This document shows, piece after piece, positions 17,302 through 24,572 of a stretch of DNA of 64,000 nt. The notes under the pieces are model-generated. The model was not told the DNA's origin. It saw only the letters and a program-made list of their open reading frames with translations, and ran no database searches. Source of the DNA: Paracoccus wurundjeri (GTDB taxonomy: Bacteria; Pseudomonadota; Alphaproteobacteria; Rhodobacterales; Rhodobacteraceae); contig NZ_JAUUTZ010000007.1 of the NCBI RefSeq assembly GCF_030678915.1, positions 124,001 through 188,000 of the forward strand. Reading direction: 5' to 3'. The position numbers and the translations under genes are program-made. How positions within the stretch are numbered: the stretch's first letter is position 1; each line of letters begins with the position of its first letter.

Positions 17302-18126
17302 ATGACTCATGTCGAAACCCGCCACGCGATCCATCCCGAACATGCAAAGGGAATGGACACCGCCAGCTTGCGCCGGCATTTCCTGGCGGAAGATCTGTTC
17401 GCCGATGGTGAAATCCGTCTGGTATATACCCATTACGACCGCTTTACTCTTGGCGGCGCGGTGCCGAAGGGTCAACCACTGACACTGGACAAGATCGAAG
17501 AAACCAAAACCCCGAACTTCCTCCACCGCCGCGAGATGGGCATCGTCAATATCGGCGGACCCGGCCGGGTCGAGGCCGCGGGACAAAGTTGGGACATGGC
17601 ACAGGGCGATGTGCTTTATCTGGGCATGGGCTCGGGGCCGGTGACATTCTCGGGTCAGGGCCGGTTCTATATCACCTCGGCCCCCGCGCATCGGGAACTG
17701 CCTTGCCGGCTGGTGACCGTGGATGAAGCGGCAGAGGTCAAGCTTGGCGCGGTCGAGACCTCGAACAAGCGCACTATCCGGCAATTCATCCATCCGCTGG
17801 TGATGGAAAGCTGCCAGCTTGTACTGGGCTATACCACTCTGGAGGATGGCTCGGTCTGGAACACCATGCCCGCGCATATCCATGACCGCCGGATGGAAGC
17901 CTATCTGTACTGGGGCATGGAACCAGAGGCCCGGGTACTGCATCTGATGGGCGATCCGCAAGAGACGCGGCATCTTTTTGTGGCGAACGAACAGGCGGTA
18001 GTGTCGCCCACATGGTCCATCCATTCCGGCGCGGGGATCGGCGGCTATACCTTCATCTGGGCTATGGCAGGGGATAATGTCGATTTCACCGATATGGACT
18101 TCCTTCAGCCGGAGGATCTTCGATGA
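17302..18126 (+). CDS. kduI: 5-dehydro-4-deoxy-D-glucuronate isomerase
   Basis: Isomerises 5-keto-4-deoxyuronate (DKI) to 2,5-diketo-3-deoxygluconate (DKII) in pectin and unsaturated-uronate breakdown. It has 274 residues, close to the E. coli enzyme. The zinc site is complete: His192 and His194 in the PAHIHDRRMEAY motif, Glu199, and His241 in the SIHSGAG motif, with the same spacing as His196, His198, Glu203 and His245 of the E. coli protein. The Shine-Dalgarno AGGAG lies 5 bases before the ATG. It overlaps kduD by ATGA. Its presence says that the operon handles unsaturated uronates as well as free uronates. Confidence 0.95.
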   Translation: MTHVETRHAIHPEHAKGMDTASLRRHFLAEDLFADGEIRLVYTHYDRFTLGGAVPKGQPLTLDKIEETKTPNFLHRREMGIVNIGGPGRVEAAGQSWDMAQGDVLYLGMGSGPVTFSGQGRFYITSAPAHRELPCRLVTVDEAAEVKLGAVETSNKRTIRQFIHPLVMESCQLVLGYTTLEDGSVWNTMPAHIHDRRMEAYLYWGMEPEARVLHLMGDPQETRHLFVANEQAVVSPTWSIHSGAGIGGYTFIWAMAGDNVDFTDMDFLQPEDLR

Positions 18127-18848
18127 GCCCGTTTTCACTGCAGGGACGAACCGCGCTTGTGACCGGCGCGAATACAGGGATCGGGCAAGGCATCGCGATT
18201 GCCATGGCACAGGCCGGGGCCAGCGTGATCGCAGCGGGTCGCCGGGGCTGCGACGAAACCCTAGCATTGATGGGATCGGGCCGGACATTGCATCTGGATT
18301 TCTCCGATCCGCATGCCGCGAAAGACGTATTCGCGAAAGAGGCCATCGATATTCTGGTCAATAACGCGGGCATCATCCGGCGCGAGGATGCCGTGGATTT
18401 CTCGGAAGCCGACTGGGACGAGGTCATGGACGTCAATCTGAAGGCGATGTTCTTCACCTGTCAGGCCTTCGCCCGCGCCGCCCTGCCCCGGGGGCGGGGC
18501 AAGATCGTCAATATCGCCTCTTTGCTCAGCTTTCAGGGCGGCATCCGGGTGCCCTCTTATACCGCCAGCAAACATGGCGTTGCAGGGCTGACAAAGCTGA
18601 TGGCGAATGAATGGGCTGCGCGCGGACTGAACGTGAATGCCATCGCTCCGGGTTATATCGAGACGAATAATACCCAGGCATTGCGCGACGATCCCGAAAG
18701 GTCGCAGGCAATCCTTGACCGGATCCCGGCGGGACGCTGGGGACAGCCCGAAGATATCGCCCAGACAGCCGTATTTCTGGCCGCGCCTGCCTCGGATTAC
18801 ATCAACGGAGCGGTGCTGAATGTGGATGGAGGCTGGCTTGCCAGATAA
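18123..18848 (+). CDS. kduD: 2-dehydro-3-deoxy-D-gluconate 5-dehydrogenase (SDR)
   Basis: Short-chain dehydrogenase of 241 residues that reduces DKII to 2-keto-3-deoxygluconate with NADH. It shows the TGANTGIG cofactor loop (residues 14-21), NNAG at 80-83, a catalytic Ser in NIASLLSF and YTASK (Tyr146, Lys150). The SDR family is broad, but immediate coupling to kduI by a 4-base overlap makes KduD the clear choice. The 3-prime end contains the ribosome-binding site for the next gene and may overlap it. Confidence 0.93.
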   Translation: MSPFSLQGRTALVTGANTGIGQGIAIAMAQAGASVIAAGRRGCDETLALMGSGRTLHLDFSDPHAAKDVFAKEAIDILVNNAGIIRREDAVDFSEADWDEVMDVNLKAMFFTCQAFARAALPRGRGKIVNIASLLSFQGGIRVPSYTASKHGVAGLTKLMANEWAARGLNVNAIAPGYIETNNTQALRDDPERSQAILDRIPAGRWGQPEDIAQTAVFLAAPASDYINGAVLNVDGGWLAR

Positions 18849-20259
18849 ACTCTTCCGGGAACCCCGACAAACCCCGGCACGTATCGTGCATCTGGGGCTT
18901 GGCGCGTTTTTCCGCGCCCATGGCGCGATCTATATCGCCGAGGCGATGAAGAATTCGGGCGAAGACTGGGGAATCACCGGCGTATCGCTGCAATCTTCCG
19001 GCACACGCGACCGGCTGCGCCCGCAAGGCTGGGCCTATACGGCTGTCGAGCTTGGCCCCGGCGGTGAAAAGCCGCAGATCGTGGATGTGCTGCGCGATGT
19101 TCTGGTCGCACCGGAAAATCCACAAGCCGTGCTGGACGCGATGACCGCAACCGAAGTGCAGATCGTCAGCCTGACCGTCACCGAGAAGGGTTATTGTCAC
19201 GAGCCCTCTACCGGCAGGCTGAATCGCGAGCATCCCGATATCCGGCATGATCTGGACAATCCGCTGCCTAAATCCGCGCCGGGCTTTCTGGTGCGGGCCC
19301 TGCAGGCGCGGCATGCATCGGGATTGCCTCCTTTCACGGTCCTGTGCTGCGACAACCTGCCCGAAAACGGTCATGTGGTGCGCGGCGTCGTGTTTGAGCT
19401 GGCCCAAGCCATCGATCCGGATCTGGCCGCATGGATAGACATGCGGGGCGCATTCCCCTCGACCATGGTGGATCGTATCGTGCCCGCTACCAGCGCTGCC
19501 GATCTGGACAGGCTGGAAGCATTGACCGGCATCCGCGACGAATCCCCGGTCATGCACGAACCCTTCCGTCAATGGGTGATCGAGGATCACTTCGCCGGAT
19601 CGCGCCCGGATCTGGAAGCAGTCGGGGTGCAGATGGTCGCCGATGTGACGCCATTCGAGCATATGAAACTGCGGATGCTGAACGGCACCCATTCATCGCT
19701 GGCTTATCTGGGTTATCTGGCAGGGCATGAGACGATTGCCGATACCGTGGCGGATTCCGCCTTTTCGGATTATGTCAGGGCATTGTGGCAGCACGAGATC
19801 ATCCCGTCCCTGACCCCGCCGTCCGGCACGGATCTGCAGGACTATGCCACGGCCTTGCATGACCGCTATGCCAATCCCGCCATCCGGCATCGGACGTGGC
19901 AGATCGCGATGGATGGAAGCCAGAAACTTCCGCAGCGTATCCTTGCCACCATCGCCGAAGCACGGGCGGCAGGACGGCACGTGCCCGGGCTGACATTGGC
20001 GGTCGCCGCATGGATGCGCTATGTCTCTGGCCGGGACGAGACAGATCAGCCGATCGAGGTGAAAGACCCCCTTGCCCCCGGTTTGGCAAAGTTGTGGCAC
20101 GAGGATCCGGCGCAGACGGTACAGGGCTTCCTGAAGCTGGAAGCGGTTTTTCCGACCGCCCTTCGCGAAGATGTGGGCTTTGCCGGCGACCTGACCGCTG
20201 CCCTGACCGGATTGATGGCGGATGGCGCACGGGCCATGGTGCAAAAACTGCATGACTGA
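18838..20259 (+). CDS. mannitol dehydrogenase family protein, fructuronate/tagaturonate reductase type
   Basis: NAD-dependent polyol/uronate dehydrogenase of about 473 residues. The N-terminal Rossmann entry is ARIVHLGLGAFFRAHGAIY, the middle has VSLTVTEKGYCH and the active-site helix is MKLRMLNGTHSSLAYLG, with Lys in the first part. It reduces fructuronate to mannonate (UxuB) or tagaturonate to altronate (the UxaB role). The operon contains altronate dehydratase but no mannonate dehydratase, so altronate formation is the likelier job here. Start: a TTG at 18838 lies 5 bases after GGAGG (18828-18832), whereas upstream in-frame ATGs at 18820 and 18826 lack a site and would overlap kduD by 23-29 bases. 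Either is possible. Confidence 0.87.
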   Translation: MPDKLFREPRQTPARIVHLGLGAFFRAHGAIYIAEAMKNSGEDWGITGVSLQSSGTRDRLRPQGWAYTAVELGPGGEKPQIVDVLRDVLVAPENPQAVLDAMTATEVQIVSLTVTEKGYCHEPSTGRLNREHPDIRHDLDNPLPKSAPGFLVRALQARHASGLPPFTVLCCDNLPENGHVVRGVVFELAQAIDPDLAAWIDMRGAFPSTMVDRIVPATSAADLDRLEALTGIRDESPVMHEPFRQWVIEDHFAGSRPDLEAVGVQMVADVTPFEHMKLRMLNGTHSSLAYLGYLAGHETIADTVADSAFSDYVRALWQHEIIPSLTPPSGTDLQDYATALHDRYANPAIRHRTWQIAMDGSQKLPQRILATIAEARAAGRHVPGLTLAVAAWMRYVSGRDETDQPIEVKDPLAPGLAKLWHEDPAQTVQGFLKLEAVFPTALREDVGFAGDLTAALTGLMADGARAMVQKLHD

Positions 20260-21730
20260 CACGCTGGCCCTGAACCCCTCTGACAATGTGGCGATCCTGA
20301 CCCGGAAAGCCATTGCCCCGGCGGGCCACAAGATCGCGCGGCAGGATATCGCGGCCGGCGATGCCGTCGTGAAATACGGGCAGATTATCGGTTATGCGAC
20401 GCAACCGATCCCGGCAGGGGCGCATGTTCACAGCCATAATTGCAGCTTCGGGTGCCATGACCGCGACTATACCCCTGGCGCAGGGCTGAAAATTGCCCGT
20501 CAGGCGCTTACCCGGCACCCTTCTCGGGGATTGGAATTTCAGGGTTATCACCGTGGCGGCGGACAGGTCGGGACGCGGAATTTCATCGCGCTTGTCTCGA
20601 CCGTGAATTGTTCGGCCACGGCCATACGCCACGCTGCCGAGGAATTGCGCTTCGAGGGTATTCTGGACGATTACCCGAATGTCGATGGCGTGGTGGCGCT
20701 TGCCCACGGCTCTGGCTGCGGCATGGCCGATAGCGGGCCGGGCTGGCGGGCTTTGCAGCGGGTGCTGACCGGCTATGCCGGGCATCCCAATGTCGCGGCG
20801 GCGCTATTCGTCGGTCTGGGCTGCGAAGTCATGCAGATTTCCCGGATGAAGCAAGAACTCGGTGCCGCCGCGCGTTTCCACGGACTGACCATTCAGGAAA
20901 ACGGCGGCACGCGGCGCACCATTGACGCGATCAAGGAGCGCGTCCGCGACCTGCTGCCAAAGGTCAACCGCGCCCAACGGTCGCCCGCACCCGCAAGCGC
21001 CCTGAAGATCGGGCTGCAATGCGGCGGCTCGGACGGGTTCTCGGGCATCACCGCCAATCCGGCGCTTGGTCTGGCCGCGGATATACTGGCAGCACAGGGA
21101 GCATCCCCGGTCCTGTCCGAAACGCCCGAGATTTATGGGGCCGAGCGCCTGCTGCTGGATCGTGCCGCCTCACCCGCGATCGCCGATAAACTGCTGGAAC
21201 GGATAAGCTGGTGGGAAGATTACACCGCCCGATCCGGCGCGACGCTGGACAATAATCCCAGCCCCGGCAACAAGGCCGGCGGGTTGACGACCATCCTCGA
21301 AAAATCGTTGGGCGCCGTCGCCAAGGGCGGGGCAGCGCCGCTGGAAGCAGTGCTGGAATATGGCGAACCGATCCGCGTAGCGGGCCTGAATTTCATGGAT
21401 ACACCCGGATATGATCCGGTCTCTGCCACCGGCCAGATCGCCGGAGGTGCGCAGCTGATCGTATTTACCACCGGGCGCGGCTCGGCCTTTGGATCCAAGC
21501 CTGCGCCGACGATCAAGCTGGCTACGAATGACCGCCTGTTCTTTGCCATGCGCGACGATATGGATCTGAATTGCGGCGATATCCTGTCGGAAGGCGTCAG
21601 TCTTGAAGAGAAAGCGCAGGAGATCGTCACGCTGATCCTTGCGACCGCATCGGGACAGGTTACGAAAAGCGAGACCCTCGGCCTGGGCGACAATGAATTC
21701 CTGCCCTGGCAGATAGGCGCAGTTGTCTGA
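20252..21730 (+). CDS. uxaA: altronate dehydratase (UxaA family)
   Basis: Dehydrates D-altronate to 2-keto-3-deoxygluconate. It has 492 residues, full length, with an N-terminal SAF domain (about 1-95: AHVHSHNCSF) and the large C-terminal D-galactarate/altronate dehydratase domain. The latter holds RNFIALVSTVNCSATA, GVVALAHGSGCGM, ECGGSDGFSGI-like LQCGGSDGFSGITANP and GNKAGGLTTILEKSLGA. Conserved Cys residues fit the iron-dependent family. It overlaps the preceding reductase by 8 bases, and the pair would convert tagaturonate to KDG. Kinase and aldolase for KDG (KdgK, KdgA) are not in the window. The argO gene converges on it with a 3-base gap. Confidence 0.93.
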   Translation: MTDTLALNPSDNVAILTRKAIAPAGHKIARQDIAAGDAVVKYGQIIGYATQPIPAGAHVHSHNCSFGCHDRDYTPGAGLKIARQALTRHPSRGLEFQGYHRGGGQVGTRNFIALVSTVNCSATAIRHAAEELRFEGILDDYPNVDGVVALAHGSGCGMADSGPGWRALQRVLTGYAGHPNVAAALFVGLGCEVMQISRMKQELGAAARFHGLTIQENGGTRRTIDAIKERVRDLLPKVNRAQRSPAPASALKIGLQCGGSDGFSGITANPALGLAADILAAQGASPVLSETPEIYGAERLLLDRAASPAIADKLLERISWWEDYTARSGATLDNNPSPGNKAGGLTTILEKSLGAVAKGGAAPLEAVLEYGEPIRVAGLNFMDTPGYDPVSATGQIAGGAQLIVFTTGRGSAFGSKPAPTIKLATNDRLFFAMRDDMDLNCGDILSEGVSLEEKAQEIVTLILATASGQVTKSETLGLGDNEFLPWQIGAVV

Positions 21731-21733
21731 CCC

Positions 21734-22327
21734 CTACCCCAATGCCAGTTTCAACGCGATGCCCCACATCACGCAGCCGATCCCGGCCTCAAGCCACTGC
21801 CAGGCGCGCGGCCGGGCAAAAACCGGCGCCAGCAATCGCGCTCCGTATCCCAGGGCAAAGAAGAACAGAAAAGAGCCGCTGATTGCGCCCCAAGCAAAAG
21901 CAACCCGATCAGGCCATTGCGATGCGATCGATCCCAGCAGGACTACCGTATCCAGATAAACATGCGGATTCAGCCATGTGATCGCCGCAACCGCGGCAAG
22001 CGTCGCCGCCAGCCCATTGCTTTTACCCTCGGGCCTAAGCGCCTCGCCTCCCGTCATGGCAGCCCTGAAAGACCGAAACCCATACCACAGCAGAAAGGCG
22101 ACCCCGCCCCAGCGCATTGCCTCGAACAGCCACGGCATTCCGGCACCGGCCATCGACATGCCACCCACCCCCACCGCGATCAGGATCGCATCCGACAGGG
22201 CACAGAACAGGCACACCGCAAGCACATGCCGCCGGGCCAGCCCCTGCTTCAGAACAAAGGCATTCTGCGCGCCAATCGCCAGGATCAACGACAATCCCGT
22301 GCCCATTCCGGCAAAATAAGAGATCAT
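21734..22327 (-). CDS. argO: LysE/ArgO family amino acid exporter
   Basis: Inner-membrane exporter of 197 residues with about six hydrophobic segments, starting ISYFAGMGTGLSLILAIGAQNAFVLKQGL, where GAQNAFVL is the LysE/ArgO signature. It expels basic amino acids (arginine, lysine). The start at 22327 follows GGAAGGAG on the minus strand. It diverges from a LysR-type gene with only 83 bases between them, the classical argO-argP (lysE-lysG) arrangement in which the regulator activates the exporter in response to intracellular basic amino acids. Confidence 0.9.
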   Translation of the reverse strand: MISYFAGMGTGLSLILAIGAQNAFVLKQGLARRHVLAVCLFCALSDAILIAVGVGGMSMAGAGMPWLFEAMRWGGVAFLLWYGFRSFRAAMTGGEALRPEGKSNGLAATLAAVAAITWLNPHVYLDTVVLLGSIASQWPDRVAFAWGAISGSFLFFFALGYGARLLAPVFARPRAWQWLEAGIGCVMWGIALKLALG

Positions 22328-22370
22328 GACGAAACTCCTTCCGGCTTGCTGATGCATGCCGCCTGAGTTT

Positions 22371-22408
22371 AAGTAAAACGAATATATCTTATTCTGATGA
22401 AGTAAAAC
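22371..22408. promoter_or_regulatory. direct repeat in the argO-argP control region
   Basis: Two perfect copies of AAGTAAAAC, at 22371-22379 and 22400-22408, lie in the AT-rich stretch between the divergent exporter and regulator genes. The second copy ends two bases before the argP start. They may be subsites for ArgP binding; the spacing (29 bases start to start) is close to three helical turns. Confidence 0.35.
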
Positions 22409-22410
22409 TG

Positions 22411-23274
22411 ATGCTGGACTATCCTGCCCTCGAAGCCTTGGCCGAGATCATTCGCCGCGGTTCCTTCGAAGCCGCCGCCCATGCATTATCCATCACGCCA
22501 TCGGCCATCTCGCAGCGCATCCGGAATCTTGAGGATCGCAGCGGTACCGTGTTGATCGATCGCGGCCCGCCGGTTCAGGGGACCAAGGCCGGGCTGCGCC
22601 TCGCCGCCCATCTCGATCAGGTCCGGCTGCTGGAACGCGGATTGACCCAAGTCACCCCGGACGCGATTCCCGTCATCCGGCTTGCGATCAATGCCGACAG
22701 CCTTGCAACCTGGGCCATGCCTCCGTTGACCGCAGCCCCCGGCCTGCTGGATGTGGTGATCGATGATCAGGATCATGCGCTTGACTGGCTGAGGAACGCT
22801 CATGTCATGGCCGCCCTGACCAGCGACAGCCGGCCGGTAAGCGGTTGCGACAGTATCCCGCTTGGCCGGATGCGCTATCGCGCCACGGCCAGCCCTGAAT
22901 TCATCGCCCGATATTTCCCGCACGGTCCGGATTCCGGTAGCCTGGGGCGCGCGCCGGCACTAAGCTTCAACAGCAAGGATGGATTGCAGGACCAATGGGC
23001 AAGACGGATCGCCGGTCGCCGGATTGCCCTGCCCCTGCACCGGATCGCGTCTTCCCAGGCCTTCGCCGAGGCGACACGACTTGGACTGGGCTGGGGCATG
23101 AATCCCGAGGTGATGATCGCGGAAGATCTGAACTCTGGCCGGGTCATCGACCTTGCTCCCGATCAGCCGCTGGACGTGCCGCTATATTGGCAAATCGCAC
23201 GAACATCCGCCCCGGCACTCGCGCCGTTGACCCGCGCCATAAAAAAAGCCGCCGGAACAGCATTGCTGCCCTGA
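22411..23274 (+). CDS. argP: LysR family regulator ArgP/LysG type
   Basis: Regulator of 287 residues. The HTH has LDYPALEALAEIIRRGSFEAAAHALSITPSAISQRIRNLEDRSGTVLIDR, very close in form to ArgP/IciA. The effector domain carries NADSLATWAMPPL, typical of ArgP-like proteins that sense lysine and arginine. It diverges from argO. No ribosome-binding site is seen ahead of the ATG, which follows a short AT-rich leader. The gene end forms part of a terminator hairpin shared with convergent yebC. Confidence 0.9.
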   Translation: MLDYPALEALAEIIRRGSFEAAAHALSITPSAISQRIRNLEDRSGTVLIDRGPPVQGTKAGLRLAAHLDQVRLLERGLTQVTPDAIPVIRLAINADSLATWAMPPLTAAPGLLDVVIDDQDHALDWLRNAHVMAALTSDSRPVSGCDSIPLGRMRYRATASPEFIARYFPHGPDSGSLGRAPALSFNSKDGLQDQWARRIAGRRIALPLHRIASSQAFAEATRLGLGWGMNPEVMIAEDLNSGRVIDLAPDQPLDVPLYWQIARTSAPALAPLTRAIKKAAGTALLP

Positions 23275-23282
23275 CGGCTTTT
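23241..23282. terminator. bidirectional terminator between argP and yebC
   Basis: Stem AAAAGCCG/CGGCTTTT with a 23-base interior that itself can fold (CAGC-ATT-GCTG). On the minus strand the stem is followed by a run of seven T, an excellent intrinsic terminator for yebC. On the plus strand the stem ends in TTTT and overlaps the argP stop codon. Confidence 0.75.
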
Positions 23283-23308
23283 GCTGAGCATGAATAACTA
23301 GAAACCGC

Positions 23309-24052
23309 CTAAAGCTGGGCGGCAACCTCGTCGGACAGATCGAAATTGCCGGTGACGTTCTGCACGTCATCGTCATCTTCCAGCGATTCGATCAGGCGCA
23401 TCAGTTTCTGAGCGGTCTCCAGATCAGTGATCTCGGTCGGAGCCTGCGGTTTCCAGATCAGCTTCGCGGATTCGCTTTCGCCCAGGCTTTCTTCAAGCGT
23501 CGCCGAGACCTCGTTCAGATCGGTATCCGCGCAATAAATCCAATGCCCTTCCTCATCGGATTGAACATCATCCGCGCCGGCCTCGATCGCGGCCATCATC
23601 ACCGTGTCGGCATCCCCGGCAGATGACGGATACATGATCGCGCCCACCCGGTCGAACATGAAGGAGACGGAACCGGTCTGCCCAAGATCACCGCCCGATT
23701 TGGTGAAATAGCTGCGCACATTCGAGGCGGTGCGGTTGCGGTTATCGGTCATCGCTTCGACGACAAGCGCGATCCCGTTGGGGCCATAGCCCTCGTAACG
23801 GATCTCTTCGTAATTCTCGGCGTCCCCGCCCTGCGATTTCTTGATAGCACGCTCGATCACGTCTTTGGGAACCGAATTGGACTTCGCTTCCTTAACCGCC
23901 AGACGCAAACGCGGGTTTTTTTCCGGATCGGGGTCGCCCATCTTCGCGGCGACGGTGATCTCTTTCGAAAGCTTGGAAAACAGCTTCGAACGGACGGCAT
24001 CCTGCCGGCCCTTTCTATGCTGGATATTGGCCCATTTGGAATGACCCGCCAT
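23309..24052 (-). CDS. yebC: YebC/PmpR family translation or transcription factor
   Basis: Conserved protein of 247 residues beginning [27 protein letters not shown], the family signature, with the [16 protein letters not shown] stretch, [24 protein letters not shown] and an acidic C-terminal end ([14 protein letters not shown]). Members were described as DNA-binding regulators and, in recent work, as ribosome-associated factors easing proline stalling. A single-gene unit with a strong terminator downstream. No Shine-Dalgarno of good match precedes the ATG. Confidence 0.95.
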   Translation of the reverse strand: MAGHSKWANIQHRKGRQDAVRSKLFSKLSKEITVAAKMGDPDPEKNPRLRLAVKEAKSNSVPKDVIERAIKKSQGGDAENYEEIRYEGYGPNGIALVVEAMTDNRNRTASNVRSYFTKSGGDLGQTGSVSFMFDRVGAIMYPSSAGDADTVMMAAIEAGADDVQSDEEGHWIYCADTDLNEVSATLEESLGESESAKLIWKPQAPTEITDLETAQKLMRLIESLEDDDDVQNVTGNFDLSDEVAAQL

Positions 24053-24179
24053 GGTCGCTCGCCCTTCGTCAGTCTTGTTTACGCAAAGATTTGGGCGCTT
24101 TTAGTCCAGCAAGGCAGGCAATCGCAAGATGCTGCCTAAGATCTTCGGCGATATGTTCCTATGACCGGCGGATATGGCA

Positions 24180-24205
24180 AAGCGCGCACCGCGGGGCACG
24201 CGCTT
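24180..24205 (-). terminator. terminator-like hairpin after the DUF1127 gene
   Basis: Seven-bp GC-rich stem AAGCGCG/CGCGCTT with a 12-base loop, about 20 bases after the DUF1127 stop on the minus strand. There is no long U-tract, so termination strength is uncertain. Confidence 0.35.
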
Positions 24206-24226
24206 CAGGACATCGTCCGAAACATT

Positions 24227-24460
24227 TCAGAGATTGGCGTCGATCCCCATGATCCGGCGCATCTCGGCATCGCGGGTCACGCCCCTGGCCGCCAATGCAG
24301 AATCTGACAGTTCATTGAGGCGGGTCATCGCACGCATTTTCGAATTGGATTCTGCCAGCAGGACCATGAAACGCCCAAAGGCGACAAATGGTGTGGCCAG
24401 TGTGCCGAGTATGGAATGATTCGGCCCGTTATGACGTTCGACAATTCCGGTTCCAGCCAT
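24227..24460 (-). CDS. small DUF1127-type protein
   Basis: Protein of 77 residues, started at 24460 where AAGGAG precedes the ATG by 7 bases; a longer frame upstream would read through the palindrome and is unlikely. The C-terminal half has the DUF1127/YjiS form (LNELSDSALAARGVTRDAEMRRIMG), a short helical arginine-containing motif. A Gly/Pro/Phe-rich stretch precedes it (ILGTLATPFVAFGRFM), which may be a membrane-associating segment. Some DUF1127 proteins in alphaproteobacteria act in phosphate or carbon control and RNA turnover; function here is unknown. Upstream sits a perfect 12-bp palindrome with a PhaR-like box, suggesting control linked to polyhydroxyalkanoate. Confidence 0.75.
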   Translation of the reverse strand: MAGTGIVERHNGPNHSILGTLATPFVAFGRFMVLLAESNSKMRAMTRLNELSDSALAARGVTRDAEMRRIMGIDANL

Positions 24461-24535
24461 CGGAAACTCCTTGTGTTGCACAAAGCTGTTTCCTCCCCTG
24501 CATCCAATATTGTGCGGGCGCAGCATGATAACAAG

Positions 24536-24562
24536 CTGCAATGCTGCATGGCAGCATTGCAG
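24536..24562. promoter_or_regulatory. perfect 12-bp palindrome containing a PhaR-like CTGC-N3-GCAG box
   Basis: CTGCAATGCTGC-ATG-GCAGCATTGCAG, arms perfectly complementary over 12 bases. Its core CTGC-ATG-GCAG (24544-24554) equals the site reported for the PHA-responsive repressor PhaR in Rhodobacter and Paracoccus. It lies 84-94 bases upstream of the DUF1127 start, a spacing much like the phaP sites. It is also 11 bases after the SLC13 stop, so a terminator role is possible, but no U-tract follows on the minus strand. Confidence 0.55.
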
Positions 24563-24572
24563 AAAGCACAAG

